Notes under the pieces: generated by a model
What the model was told of the DNA's origin: nothing
The model's input: only the letters and a program-made list of their open reading frames with translations
Database searches by the model: none
Assembly (NCBI GenBank): GCA_029448655.1
Contig: JACCLO010000003.1
Coordinates: 1,240,001 to 1,304,000 of the forward strand
Source: Wolfiporia cocos
Lineage: Eukaryota > Basidiomycota > Agaricomycetes > Polyporales > Phaeolaceae
Reading direction: 5' to 3'
Length of the DNA: 64,000 nt
Shown here: positions 33,176 to 45,023 of the stretch, piece by piece
Numbering within the stretch: position 1 is the first letter of the stretch
Layout of the letters: each line of letters opens with the position of its first letter
Made by a program: the position numbers and the translations under genes

Positions 33176-33520
33176 CTACTTCTGGCCGCTGGTCGAGGAG
33201 TGTGTAGTTCCGTTGGGGGAAGTGTACTGGCTATATCCAGTACCACTGTTGTAGTAAGTGGACCCGTTAGGGTTGCTGTAGTAGTAGCTCCCGTTCCTGG
33301 ATGACGACTTTGCACGGCTGTGTGACGCATATAGGATGCAGAACCTACGAGTTCGAGTAATGATACCCGCTGGATCCTCCATAGTCGCGGCTGCAGTAGT
33401 GGTTGCCCTGAGGGGCGTGTATGCGTTAGATTGCGCGAACGGAAGGCGAGTAAGGGGATGATTGCGACGAACCTAGTCGTTGGTGCCACTGCTCGTGTAG
33501 GTGTATCCCTTGCCTGCCAT
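33176..33520 (-). pseudogene. Small Tyr/Asn/Gly-rich protein gene, three exons, with a nonsense codon
   Basis: Exons on the minus strand are 33520-33473, 33407-33349 and 33296-33176, and the frame closes exactly. The product would start MAGKGYTYTSSGTND, continue GNHYCSRDYGGSSGYHYSNS, and end with YYYSNPNGSTYYNSGTG and a polar tail. Basidiomycetes carry many such small Tyr-rich proteins of unknown function; I recall this family but not a role. The last codon of exon 1 is TAG just before a GTTCGT donor, where family members as I recall them read CAG (Gln). The gene is therefore interrupted by a single base, unless the donor is different. A relic of the same gene lies at 29.0-29.1 kb. Confidence 0.6.
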
Positions 33521-33599
33521 GATGAACGACTGAGGTGGTTGAGTAGTGTCCTCGGACAACGTGGTTCAAAGATAAGCTGCACTGGCGGTAGCAACGCGC

Positions 33600-34141
33600 A
33601 TTTATACGCGTTCCCGCGCTGAACCGAGGCCCAGATCCAGCCGAAGATCCTCGATTGATATTGCCCGATTCGGTACGGTGCAAGTTCGAGCTCCTGCAGA
33701 CTCTGTCCTTACAAAAACCGCTACCACCACAGCGGCAGCCAGATCAAAAATATGAACTTGAGTGAGATGTACCGGATGATGTGCCTCCTCTGTCACCCAA
33801 GGGGAACATCCCGAAATATGTCAAATTCGTACCCGGAGACATAGGCAAATGGATACCCCAGGACATACAAGCCGCAACCGGGACCAAAGGGGCAGATCCG
33901 TGCTTGGGGAATCTTTGGGGTACGTGCGGCCGCGTCGTCGTCTTGTAGCATCTTTGCTTTTTAAACCCGCTCAATATTTTTGACAGTATGACCCAGAACA
34001 CAACTTGTCTGAATGTACGCACATCTACTAGATGATGGAAAGGGTTTGTGGCACTAACGTATCCTCAGACGATGGCGTGGCCGCTATGTTCAGACAAGTC
34101 AGTTGCCGGTTATCACCTACAAGAGTTTCGTAGAATGGAAC
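33600..34141 (+). other. Possible 5' exons of the MM3350-MYND gene
   Basis: The plus strand is open in pieces: GNIPKYVKFVPGDIGKWIPQ near 33,800-33,860 and KGADPCLGNLWG near 33,890. They look like coding sequence with biased composition and run in the direction of the next gene, but I cannot place splice sites or a start with confidence. Confidence 0.35.
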
Positions 34142-35884
34142 CATTTACACACAGATGACATACCAGTTTCAGTGCATGGGACGAGATGACCCTGAGACTC
34201 AATGGCTCAAAGTGATAACGGAACACAAGGTATGTCTGCTCCCTTTATATATGTTCGGATCATTTGTCGCATGACCACTCTGCAGCGCAAAGAGCTTGAT
34301 GGAATGGACCTCAATGGTCGCGACAAGCAAGATGTTATCCTAAATGTCAAAATATCGTAGGTGAAGCCTTCTCAGTCACGTTAATTGACTATATGCGCTG
34401 TTAGCTTGATTGTCAACGACAAAGGAGAACACTGTATATAGCACAGCTTTCGTATCTTTGCGGGCCTCAAGCTGAGTGTGTTCTAGGATAAAATCTTGAC
34501 ACCTATCATGGGGTGTTGAGCGCATTCCATGGACGGTATTCGCTGCTTTGATTTAAGCCTAGTGCCAAAGGTTTGCAGCTTCCACTGCTACACTTTTACC
34601 GACTTCAGGGATGGGTCCTTACTCTGCCCAGAGGTAGGCGATCCAGATTGTCTGAGTGGTTAGAAGCTCGCAATCCACTCTGAACCGAACAGACATCGGG
34701 CGCTATCGACAGAGTCCACGCCGCTCACGTATGTCCTAGTCCCGAATCATTTAGAGTTCGAACATACTCAAATGACCGCTAATGCGCCCAGGTTGATTAT
34801 GACTACTTGGCAGACGACAGGTGCGTGTGTAACGCCGCGTGTGGACCGCAACAAGGCCAGTGACTTTGCTGATGCATCAGATACATGCTCGCGCACCTGT
34901 TCGACAGGGAAGCTGATCAGATAGGGTACCTATACGATTTCGGCGACAAATGGCACCATGAAACCACGGTTCGTGACATAAGTACGCGCCGACCGAGCGA
35001 TTGCTAACATGCGGCCTCGTCGGCATGTGCGCGCTAGGTGGAGAACATATTCCCGAGGGAACAATCTCATGGGCGCGTAGAAGTACTGGAAGGCAAAGGA
35101 ATGTGCCCAGGTGATATGTTGTATTTCAGTAACCCCAGCGCCTGCTTAGCGACCTCCATTCTACAGAAAACATGAAAGGTTCCTTCGCTTACAACGAGAG
35201 CCTACAGAAGTATGATAAAATGTCTCCCGCGGCACAGTCAGTTCCGCCCTTACCGCCGTCCTAACTTCATACGATAACATGATGAATCTACCAGATCTGA
35301 ATGGAAACGCGAGGTGCTCGCCACGCCGAACTATGACACGTTTGGCAAACCTCCGTCGCTCTTCGACCCAGACGCCTTCGACCTACCTGCCGCGTCTGCG
35401 CGGCTCGCCGAGGCGCTCAGCAGCCCAAACTCCGTGCGGTGGAGTGCTAAGAAATACCACCTGCCGATGGTGCCCCCCGGCGATCCGGCGCACGCGGTGC
35501 TCAAGGCGCGGGACCTCGGCAAGGGTCAGAAGTACGAGCACACGCACGACGGGGACCCCGCGGGCGGGTTCCGGGAGGAGACGACAAGCGAGTGCAAGGA
35601 CCGCCGGGGGCAGACCGCGTGTGCACAGTGCGGGAACCCGGACGCGAGCTCGCTCAAGGTGTGCAGCGGGTGTCGCCAGGTCATGTACGTCCCTGCATTC
35701 TATGTGGCAAGCGCGGCGAGGTGGGCTGCTGACGTCAAACCGTTGCAGGCACTGCTCGCCGGAGCATAAAAAGGTACGCGTCTTCGTTAGTGACGGTCGC
35801 CCATCAGCTGAGGTCCGTCCGTAACAGATCCACTGGAAGGCTGTACACAAGCGCCAGTGCAGTCGCAAGTTCCTCCAAAAATGA
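34142..35884 (+). pseudogene. MM3350-like (pRiA4b ORF-3 family) plus MYND zinc-finger protein
   Basis: Exons traced in order: YQFQCMGRDDPETQWLKV (ends 34229); 34286-34356 (KELDGMDLNGRDKQDV); from 34405 (LIVNDKGEH..HSFRIFAGLKL); FHCYTFTDFRDGS; a short VDYDYLADDR exon; YMLAHLFDREADQIGYLYDF then GDKWHHETTV; ENIFPREQSHGRVEVLEGKG; MKGSFAYNESLQKYDKMSP; and the long 3' exon from about 35,295 with PNYDTFGKPPSLFDPDAFDL. The YLYDFGDKWHH segment is the family signature. The C-terminus is a MYND finger: CAQCGNPD..CSGCRQVMHC, then HWKAVHKRQC, joined by introns with GTACGT and CAG boundaries. TGA is at 35882-35884. Two in-frame TAG codons (34439-34441 and 34484-34486) interrupt it where I recall Gln in the family, so it is probably dead. 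Confidence 0.7.
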
Positions 35885-36344
35885 TTGCCACATGGAAGCA
35901 GATGCCTGAGGGCCGCGCTTTTCAAATTTGTGGTCTTGCGCTTCCTGGTATTCATTTCCTCCTCGTCCAGTCGCTGATCATCTTCCATCTCCATACTGTA
36001 TCATCACTGCTGCCGCCCATCTTGAACGCCTCAAGCGCTCTGTACAGCACTCATTATATTTGACTCTTAACCAATTCAGTTCAGCTGCGCAGCCCAATCG
36101 TAATCATTCTATCTTCGGGTGCGTGAGAGAGTCGTCGCACGACCTCCATCCGAGGACATATCTCTTGTGATCTAGTCAATACATGGCTCTACAGTGATCA
36201 TGAGGTCTTCCAAAATGCAAATGAGATGTATTAGATCATCCTAAATGTAGTGCAGTCGTACCATGGAACAGTCAAAAAGCGTGTAGCGATGGGATGGAAA
36301 GCAAAGAACGAAGGGAGTGGACCATCTCCGCCGCGACGGCGTGT
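35885..36344. other. Convergent intergenic spacer
   Basis: This is the 3' space between the MM3350-MYND gene (plus) and the coiled-coil gene (minus). No gene or clear repeat is seen. Confidence 0.5.
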
Positions 36345-37658
36345 CTATGCTGCGCTTGCCATGATTGCTTGCGTCTTCATATTTGCCTCGGTCAAGGCCT
36401 TCTCGAACGCCTGCAAGTGCTCCTGCACAATCGTTCGTCCGTCAATCCTCCGCGTCGTTTGTAACCGCGGGGTCATTGAGGGCGAGGGGCCTGCAGCGTC
36501 TAAGTCAAGCCCGGCCTCCCAGCGCTCGATTTTAACGCGGCTACGCTCGGCGCTATCCCAGTCTGTTCGCCAGCCGCCAAGCTTGTTCTTGAGCGCGCGT
36601 ATCTTCCGCCCCGCTTCGGTGGTCGCAGCCGCGCTCACCTGCGTGTGCTCGGAGATGACTGCGAGGGAAGCGGCAGTTGAAGATGTGTATGTGCGTAGGT
36701 AGGAGAGCTGCGTGATCGTGTTTGCTGCCGTTGGTGGCCCGGAGGGCGGTGGCGGATCAGGGAACGCGGTCTTGTCGGGCGAGCGTGGATATGCCGAGTC
36801 GTATTCCTCGTCCTCATCGAGCGGCACGGCATCGGGGTCGACCTCCCACTCGTTCTCGAGCTCCGGCTCCTCCTCGTTGATCGCGTCGAGCTCCGCCTGC
36901 ATCCCCTCCCGTGACGAGTCGTCAATCAGGTCCGGGAGCGCGTCCAGCTGGCCGAGCACCTCGGTACCGTTCACCTCGCCCGCAATCTTGCGGAACTCGC
37001 GCTCGTACTCGAGCAGCTCGCGCACCTGTCCCTCGCGGTCGCGTGCGCTGTCGTTGATGCGGCGGATCATGTCGGACGCGAGCGACTCGAGGTTCGCCTG
37101 CGCCGCGGGCCCCCCGTGGTCCGCGTCGAGCCGGCGCAGCTGTGCAAGGAACTTCTCCGTATACTCCAGGTTCTGTGCGAGGACAATCATGGGGTCCTGT
37201 TCCAGCTGCCTGCGCGGCTTGGGCGACTCGGGCGCACTCCCGAACGCAGGGTCGACGTCTAGCAGTGCATCTTCGTCGTCGTATGGCGACGAAGTCTCGC
37301 CGTCCAAATCCGGATGCTCACCCTGCGGCGCCCCGTCAACAGCTCCGCTATCCCTCTCCGGACTCTCATCTATGCCCTCCGCTCCCTCATCGTACTCGAT
37401 GCCGAACTCCTCCGCCAACAGTTTCGACCCTGCGCTCGGCTCGGGCATCAGCGCCACCGCCAGCTCGTGGGCTAGTGAGTGCCGTCCATTCGCGCCATCG
37501 TCATCCAGTGCTTGTGACAAGCTTGAGCCTCGCAGGGTGCCCGTGGACCGTGGCACATTGCGGTGGCTCTGTCGGGAGGGTGATCTCCGTCCCGACGATG
37601 AGCCGCTCGAGAGGAACCGCGAGCTACGCGAGGTATATTCGCCGTCTGCGTGGCTCAT
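36345..37658 (-). CDS. Conserved-looking acidic coiled-coil protein of unknown function
   Basis: This is one open frame of 437 residues that I do not recognise. It begins with a Ser/Arg-rich tract (SSRFLSSGSSSGRRSPSRQS), followed by HELAVALMPEP and KLLAEEFGIEYDEGAEG. An acidic stretch comes next, then a predicted coiled coil around residues 155-235 (LEYTEKFLAQLRRLDADHGG.., REGQVRELLEYEREFRKIAG). A second acidic segment and a C-terminal helix (RTIVQEHLQAFEKALTEANM) follow. High GC at third positions and the lack of stops over 1.3 kb support a real gene. A cytoskeletal or Golgi-type coiled-coil role is possible but only a guess from composition. Confidence 0.7.
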   Translation of the reverse strand: MSHADGEYTSRSSRFLSSGSSSGRRSPSRQSHRNVPRSTGTLRGSSLSQALDDDGANGRHSLAHELAVALMPEPSAGSKLLAEEFGIEYDEGAEGIDESPERDSGAVDGAPQGEHPDLDGETSSPYDDEDALLDVDPAFGSAPESPKPRRQLEQDPMIVLAQNLEYTEKFLAQLRRLDADHGGPAAQANLESLASDMIRRINDSARDREGQVRELLEYEREFRKIAGEVNGTEVLGQLDALPDLIDDSSREGMQAELDAINEEEPELENEWEVDPDAVPLDEDEEYDSAYPRSPDKTAFPDPPPPSGPPTAANTITQLSYLRTYTSSTAASLAVISEHTQVSAAATTEAGRKIRALKNKLGGWRTDWDSAERSRVKIERWEAGLDLDAAGPSPSMTPRLQTTRRIDGRTIVQEHLQAFEKALTEANMKTQAIMASAA

Positions 37659-38126
37659 TAATGTATGATATTGTCGCGCCTGCGGCGAGTAGATGGAGCG
37701 AGAGGCGGGAAATGAGACGTTTATTCGAGCGGTCGCGGTAGTAACAGTGCCGTCCTGATTTGGGATTACGACGCGCGATCACGTGCAGCGCCGCTCTGTG
37801 GCGCATGATTCAAGTCGCCCCGAGATCTGCTTAATCTCAACCACCAGCAAGTCAATCACCCACCGACACGAGAAGTATCTGCGGCAGAACTATCAGGAAG
37901 TTCGTGCTCTACGCTGCGGCAAATTTTAAGGTATGTTTACAGTGCGGTTATCATACAGAAATCTAGTACTACACTATATGCATGTTTTCTGTGGAAAGGG
38001 TATGTGACGCAAAGTCCTAATGCACTGTTCAAGAGATGTGAACGACAGGATCCAGTTCGGTGAGGCTATGTAATATCTACCTAGTTGATGCGATGACTAT
38101 AATTGGTCTCCTTGCACTCCAGGAAC

Positions 38127-39742
38127 TCAGCGCTGACGCGATAATCGCTGGGCGATGTCTGCGGTCATTTCGCCTTTTTCGAACAACGCCGACAGCGCTC
38201 CGTCGAAATCTTGAACTTCCATCGCCTCCCAAATGTTAGCATCTTTAAGGCCTAGCAATAACTTGACGGAGTCGCGGTTTCGTATGACTGGTGTCCACTG
38301 GGAACCATCCTTGCTCCGGTGCCACTCGACGGCATCAGTCAGCGAGACGCGTTTTACGGTGGGATACGTCGGTGCTAGATGTCGTACGACCATATGATGC
38401 TGCAGCTGCAAGTTGAGCTTCCACAGTACGTTGACGAACTCGAGCTCAAGGCTCTGGAGAGGCACTCTGTGCACGAGCGTGCAGACATTCCTAACGATCT
38501 GTGCGCATCATGACTCATCACCCAGACCCAAAATCTGCATCATTCATCTGACGTACCAGCTCCAGCGGCTCGTTAAAGGTGGTCACAGGGTAGCATATTG
38601 TCAATTTGGCCAACTTCGGCGCATACTCGCCGATGGGGCAGTCGCGAAGCAGGTGTGCGGGAAGTTCCAACTCCCGCAGGGTCGCGCGCCTCAGAGGCGC
38701 TAGCAGCCTTTGATCGATGCTGACGCCGGGCAGCATCCAGTCATTCAGACTGACCAAGCTGAGCTGCGACACGGACGGATGTGATACAGATGGGAGCAGG
38801 TATGGAGGGCAACGCAATCTCTGCAGCAACGGCAAAGATATCGCAGGAAAAGAGACCGGAGGTGCGGGAGGCTGCTGATCAACGTCAATGATAGACAGCT
38901 CGGATATGGATGGAGTGTCGGCAAGGAACGACGTCAGGAATGCTATGTCACGCGCAACGAATGGGACTTCGAGCTGCTGTAGAGAAGTGCACGTATTTCT
39001 CTCCATTATGGGTCGGGCGACGGGCCATTCGGTGGTTTTTAGGGACCGCAGAGCTGGCGTACCTGCCAGCGATACGAGGATGGCGATATACGGTTTGACA
39101 CCCTCCACAGCAGTCACTTCAAGGCTCCCCAAGCGCGGCATCGGCGATTCCGGAGGGGCCATTGCTGTGTCTGGGGGCTGACAGCTGCATTCCCTGATGC
39201 ACAGACTGTCCAGCTTCTGCAACGCCGACACAGCCTGGAAGAACTGCTGTGTGATCGGCGTGCGGGTCAAAGACAGGCTCGTCAGATTCGGCAGCTTGGG
39301 GATTGCCTGGATGTGATGCGTCAGATGCGCCAAGTAGTCCGATAGACCGGCCTTCCCCAATTCCCAATCGCAGAAGTCCAGCCTCCTGACGAGTGTGCCT
39401 GTCCAACATGCGGTCTCCTCGCCGCGGTTGAGCTGCTGCAGCCACGACAGGCGGGGAGGAGACTTCTTGGTCTGCTTGAATAGGGGCCCGCTGCAGGCGA
39501 GGGACGAGAACAGCCGCGGGGCGACCAGGGCCGCGAAGAGGCGGCACACGAGGCTGAGACTGGACAATAGCGATTTGCGGCGGGAGGCACACATGTTTTC
39601 CTCGTCGCGGAGGAGCTCGTCGAGGACGAGCATGTAGATGTCCACAGGGATCGGGGACAATCGTCTGCGCCCGTCTCGCCTGGCAGGACCTATGCGGCGC
39701 CTGGTAAGTCAGCGGCCCGGAACGCGCGATCGAATCACTCAC
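38127..39742 (-). CDS. F-box/LRR-like protein, two or more exons
   Basis: The main exon encodes an F-box-like start (LSPIPVDIYMLVLDELLRDE, then LSLVCRLFAALVAPRLFSSL) and LRR-type sequence (LPNLTSLSLTRTPITQ, CTSLQQLEVP, LPLLQRLRCP). It is joined through an intron at 38556-38499 (GTACGT donor, CACAG acceptor) to IVRNVCTLVHRVPLQSLELE and the last 115 codons, ending at 38127. The start is unsettled: the frame is open upstream of a TTG at 39660 and a first exon with a perfect GTGAGT donor near 39,745 is possible, but its phase does not fit. It probably acts as an SCF substrate receptor. Its paralog-like neighbour at 40.5-42.2 kb lies on the same strand. Confidence 0.7.
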
Positions 39743-40484
39743 TGAACGGATGTTTTACTGCCATAGCTCGTTGATTCCACAGGAAAGGCGACAGGACGCG
39801 GAGGATGGTGCTCGGGGCTTAGAGGGGCGTGTTGTGACTGGGCATCAGTATCCCTACCGGCCGACGCTCTTTATGCCACTGCGGGCGCGTAACCGTCACC
39901 CAGCCTCCCGTGCGTCCTTCTCGCCGGCGCCTTCGAACATTCTTTGGTATCAGCGGTTCAGGCGGAGCACGAGCTGCGACAGACACACTGGCCTGCGGGC
40001 GTCATGATCAAATGTATAGCCTACCCCGTATCGGTTCCACGGCAGGATTGACGCCGCGCAGGCGCCAGTGGGACTTGGTCGCCGACGCCTTCTCCTGACG
40101 CCCGTCCGGCGTGTCGGTGTGTAGGCGCGCTGCCAGCGAACTAGCGCTGGGCCCCGAGCCATTGCTGGCCGCCGCGGCCACACTCGCGCCTCGCTGAGTC
40201 CTTTAGCAGCCGAGCTAGAAGTGTATTCACCGCGTTAGCCACCAATTGCTGCAGGCGCGCCCCATGTGGCATCCTGTAGCAGGTAAAGGCACAGTCGATG
40301 TTGGGGAGGATGCCAACAACTATGATTATATCCATATCGGACTTGCGCATATCGAACTAGTGCATACTTGTAAACCTCTATACTCTAGTAACTGATCCCG
40401 AGACCTCGATGTGACCGCCCTACTCCCAAACTTCTAGCGCCGATATTTTATCCGAAATTAGCTGAGACTGCGAGATCCAAGAAT
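39743..40484. other. Intergenic region between two minus-strand F-box genes
   Basis: This is the GC-rich 5' flank of the gene at 38.1-39.7 kb and the 3' flank of the next. No gene or repeat is recognised; short frames here lack motifs. Confidence 0.45.
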
Positions 40485-42176
40485 CTAACTGCATCTACGT
40501 AGTGGCCCCTCTTGGCGCTGACAGTTTGCCAGCAAGGCATCTTCCTCTTGGGATGTGCCTTCAAGTGTAGCCGAGGGAAAAAGCGAGCGGAGGAATTGCA
40601 CCAGTTCAGTTACGCGCTCGGCGGACGCGGCAGCCGGCGAGATACCGACACGAACGCACTGCACTGCGTGGCGTACCGGTGACGCGATGGCGTGCGGTGG
40701 TTCAGACGGGGCGCCGGGCACGCCGGGGAGCACAATAGGAGTCCCCTCGATGCACGCAGGCAGCTCCACAGGCAGGGCCAGCGACCGGAGTTTAGGGCAC
40801 GCCCTCGCCAGGGCCGCATACGCGGCGGGCGTCATGAGCCCGCGCCCCCAGTCGCCCGCGTCAGGCTCCCGTGTCCCAAGGTCGAGATCCTCGAGATTGG
40901 GCCACCAGCCGCCCAGATCTCCTGCGTGCTTGTCCGTCAGCAGCGCCGGCAGAGGCGCGGAGAGTGTGAGCTGGCGCAACTGCGCCAGGCGCGCGAGCGG
41001 GCGCAGGAGTTCGATGGTGAACCAGTCCGATGCGGTCTGCTCGCGTGGGTCGGCAGTGCCGTTGGTAACGCCGGCGCCACCCCCCATCTCAGGCGGCTGG
41101 GCGTCATCGGGAAAATACTCGATGGTCAGACTTCGCAGGCTGCCAGATGTTCTGTCTGAGACCGATTTGAAGACGGGTAGGAGCGCCGAAGATCCACGGG
41201 CGCCGTTGACGTTCATGTGCAGCACTTGTAATTCGTTTATCGACACGCGTGACAACACTGCCTCGAGAAGGGACGGTTGCGCGGAAATCTGGAGGTTACG
41301 CATGGAAGGGAAGAGGCCACTGGCGTGCTGCGGGAGTGCACTCTGAAATTCGGCGGCGTCTATGTGTTTGACGTCAATTGAGAGGTCGCGCAGGACGGGA
41401 AATGTTGTTGCTATAGCGGCGAAGGTCTCTGCGGAGAGAGATGGCCCCACATGGATTCTCAGCACACGCAACGAGGTATACGATGCGAGCCTGCTTTCCA
41501 TTTGTCCTGATACGATCCCGCGTAAGCTCAGCGCCTCCAGGCTGGCGGCAATCTGGAGGAGCCTGTCCAAGTAGGTTACCAGCGATGCACAGTAGCTCTC
41601 CGTTTGTGCCGCCTGTTCAGGTTTCGTGTGGATCTTGAACCCCAGATATGCCGCTACCTCGCGCACGCTCGGCGATACGCTCCAGCAGGGCGGGGTCAGA
41701 CATCCTGCATTCAAAAAGTGTACGGACGTGAGTTTGGGCAGCAGGACTGCATCTCCGTCTCCGTCAATGCCGAGGGGCGGGACGACGCCCGGGCCGTGTA
41801 TGATTGCCTTCACACGAGAAGCATAGAAGCGGAGCCTGGCAAAGGCAATGTCCGCTGCTGTTGGAGTTGTATTAGATTCGTGCACAGAGTTCTGCAACGC
41901 TATCGGTTCAGCGTGCTGCGCTGGCTTCGCGGTGCCTCCACGTACCAAGCCGGCGGGTTCGCTTATGCTGTGCGCCTTTTGCGGTGGTCCGAGCAAGCGG
42001 AGAAGGCCGTCTGTTCCTTGCAATCTGCTCCATAGTCTATCCAGTGCTGGGTCCTGCCATGCTCTACAGCACCGCGCGAGCTGGGCCAGCGTCCTATGGT
42101 ATTCGTTCTGCGGCCATTCCGAGCAGCACTCTAGGATCACTTCTAGGATCTCGTCTATGAGGAGCGCTGGGTGCAT
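40485..42176 (-). CDS. F-box/LRR-like protein, single exon
   Basis: This is an intact frame of 563 residues. The N-terminus (LLIDEILEVILECC, LAQLARCCRAWQDPALDRLW) is a clear F-box, residues about 4-50. The rest shows leucine-rich spacing (LTSVHFLNAG, LEALSLRG, LRVLRIHV, LRDLSIDV, MRNLQISA, LRSLTIEYF, LRQLTLSAPLP, LEDLDLG, LRSLALP). This is the common Agaricomycete F-box architecture, acting as an adaptor of SCF ubiquitin ligases. The sequence has high GC and no breaks. The start is the first Met of the frame. No clear TATA box was found upstream. Confidence 0.82.
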   Translation of the reverse strand: MHPALLIDEILEVILECCSEWPQNEYHRTLAQLARCCRAWQDPALDRLWSRLQGTDGLLRLLGPPQKAHSISEPAGLVRGGTAKPAQHAEPIALQNSVHESNTTPTAADIAFARLRFYASRVKAIIHGPGVVPPLGIDGDGDAVLLPKLTSVHFLNAGCLTPPCWSVSPSVREVAAYLGFKIHTKPEQAAQTESYCASLVTYLDRLLQIAASLEALSLRGIVSGQMESRLASYTSLRVLRIHVGPSLSAETFAAIATTFPVLRDLSIDVKHIDAAEFQSALPQHASGLFPSMRNLQISAQPSLLEAVLSRVSINELQVLHMNVNGARGSSALLPVFKSVSDRTSGSLRSLTIEYFPDDAQPPEMGGGAGVTNGTADPREQTASDWFTIELLRPLARLAQLRQLTLSAPLPALLTDKHAGDLGGWWPNLEDLDLGTREPDAGDWGRGLMTPAAYAALARACPKLRSLALPVELPACIEGTPIVLPGVPGAPSEPPHAIASPVRHAVQCVRVGISPAAASAERVTELVQFLRSLFPSATLEGTSQEEDALLANCQRQEGPLRRCS

Positions 42177-42601
42177 GCCAACTTCCTGAGCTGACTGCGT
42201 GTCTGTGAGCGGGAGGGATGGGAGAGAGACAAGTGGTCGGATACGTCGTGCAACCGAGCTGCACCACTTATATGCCCATCGTCGATCATGAAGCGCAGAA
42301 TACGGTAAGAAAATTTACTGATGAAACGCTTCGTACGAAGGCATCATCCCTCTGAAACCAAGCAGGGAAGGATGGTAACTGAGGCGGTACATCTTACACG
42401 CGTGGCTGAGGAACGTACCAGTCAACGTTCAGGTTATGAAAGGATCCTCTGACAGATCGGCTCATGCTCGTGCGATGTAATGATGGGATTGAATACGTGG
42501 AGTAAGCCAGCTTCACTCGTCGTTCAATACTGTAAGCCTAGAGCATGCCATGTGTATTGCATGAGAATCGCTACATGGGGGACCGTACAGCTACAGCATG
42601 C
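42177..42601. other. Intergenic spacer
   Basis: This is the promoter region of the F-box gene (minus) and the 3' flank of the ubiquitin fusion gene. No other feature is recognised. Confidence 0.45.
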
Positions 42602-43293
<692 letters not shown>

Positions 43294-43632
43294 CCTACGA
43301 TAAAGTAGAGTCAGTAAGCCAACCCCAGACTACTAATGCTCAGAAACTCACTTGACGGACGCCTCTGTCTGTCCAACGAGATGAACGATGGAGTCGTCGA
43401 CAAAAGCGAGCGAATGTGATCGACCGAAAACCCTCGGGGAAGATTATATAGCACGATTAGTCAGCGCGTTGATGGTCCGTGCGTACACAGTTTCAGGTCG
43501 CGTGACGCACCGGCACCTGCCGCAAGCGCGTCGCGTCGCGTCAGCTTCGGACGCGTCTCTCACTGAAGGGTCATTCTCAATACTCTCAGTGTTCTGCTTC
43601 AGACTGCTACCTGACGCAAGGAGACCTCTACT
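43294..43632. promoter_or_regulatory. Bidirectional promoter of ubiquitin-eS31 and RFC3
   Basis: The two ATGs point away from each other across 339 bp. CGCGTCGCGTCGCGTCAG (about 43,529) is a short direct repeat in the middle. No canonical TATA box was spotted near either start. Shared regulation of a translation gene and a replication gene is plausible but is inference. Confidence 0.55.
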
Positions 43633-45023
43633 ATGAACTCTGATGATGATGTACCTATGGTCGATGCCGAGGCGATAGCACCATCAAAACTAAAGGGAAA
43701 GGGAAAGGCAGTTGAGCAAGATGAGGTACGAGATTTAGATAACCTTCCTTGGTGCGTGAATCACGCGTCGAATTCATTGTACCTTACACGAAGTATTCTA
43801 TGTCAGGGTGGAGAAATACCGACCGGTGACGTTGGACGATGTAGTTTCCCACAAAGACATTACAAGCACTAGTGAGTGTGGCGGTATAACCTCGCGAGCT
43901 ACATTAACAGAGCGTTGACTAGTTGAGAAGTTCATCGAAAAGAATCGGCTACCGCATCTTCTTTTCTATGGCCCACCTGGAACCGGGAAGACATCGACAA
44001 TTATGGCCGTGGCCCGGCGAATATATGGCAGGGACTACCGGAAACAGATATTAGAGGTATGTGGCTGGCTTGAAATTCCTTGGCAATATGGTTCACATGA
44101 AATGTAGCTTAACGCCTCAGACGACCGAGGCATTGATGTTGTGCGCGAGCAGATCAAGAACTTCGCGGAGACCCGAACATTGTTCCTGAAAGGCTTCAAG
44201 CTCATCATTCTGGATGAAGCTGACATGATGACCACCGCGGCACAGGCTGCACTGCGGCGTGTCATAGAACAATACACGAAGAACGTCAGGTTTTGCATCA
44301 TCTGCAACTACGTGAACAAGATCGTCCCCGCTATCCAGAGTCGCTGTACGCGTTTCCGGTTCTCGCCACTACCAATAGCGGAGGTAGAAAGGAGGCTAAA
44401 CGGGGTCATCGAGGCTGAAGGGTGCGCTAGGACTCTCTGACGGTCTATCGCGTGTATGGCTGATGTACACATAGCGTCAAGCTCACCGAAGACGGGAAGC
44501 AAGCTTTGCTTAAGCTCTCCAAGGGAGACATGCGCCGTGCGCTGAATGTCTTGCAGGCATGCCATGCAGCATACGATCTGACTGGGGAGGCGGAGATATA
44601 CAATTGCACGGGCAATCCACATCCCTCGGACATTGAGACCGTGGTCAACTCCATGTTGTCTGACGACTTCACCGTCTCATACAAAAGTGAGTGCCGCTTC
44701 CGCCGGGAGAGCCGGCGTACCCTTGGCTGACAGTCCCGGAGTGATCTCCGCTTTGAAGATCGAGCGCGGTCTCGCGCTGCCAGACCTCTTGAATGGCGCA
44801 TACGAATACATTGAGACCATCGATTTCAAGCCGCATGTGCGTGTATACCTGTTGGATTTCTTGGCCACGACGGAGTAAGTGAACTATTATTGATGTGATA
44901 TATTGGCCTGAATATATACCGTCCAGACACCGATTGTCCACAGGAGCGAGTGAGAAAATACAGCTGACAGCGCTGTTGGGTGTGTTCAAGAACGCGGTCG
45001 AGATGTCGAAGAAGGGCGCGTGA
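43633..45023 (+). CDS. RFC3: Replication factor C subunit 3 (clamp loader)
   Basis: Seven exons: 43633-43751, 43807-43871, 43923-44056, 44108-44421, 44475-44686, 44742-44874 and 44927-45023. The total is 1,074 nt (357 residues) with a closed frame. Motifs are VEKYRP near 41, Walker A GPPGTGKT at 78-85, LNASDDRG at 107-114, the DEAD box at 142-145 and SRC (184-186) in [11 protein letters not shown]. The subunit is one of the AAA+ proteins that load PCNA onto primed DNA. The sequence [19 protein letters not shown] and [14 protein letters not shown] fit yeast Rfc3 (human RFC5) better than the Rfc2 or Rfc4 types. The length is normal for the family. Confidence 0.95.

Noticed and set aside
36712..37668. 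318-codon Ser-rich plus-strand frame
   Set aside because: It is antisense to the coiled-coil gene; its Ser-rich composition is the reverse reading of GC-rich Glu/Asp/Arg codons.
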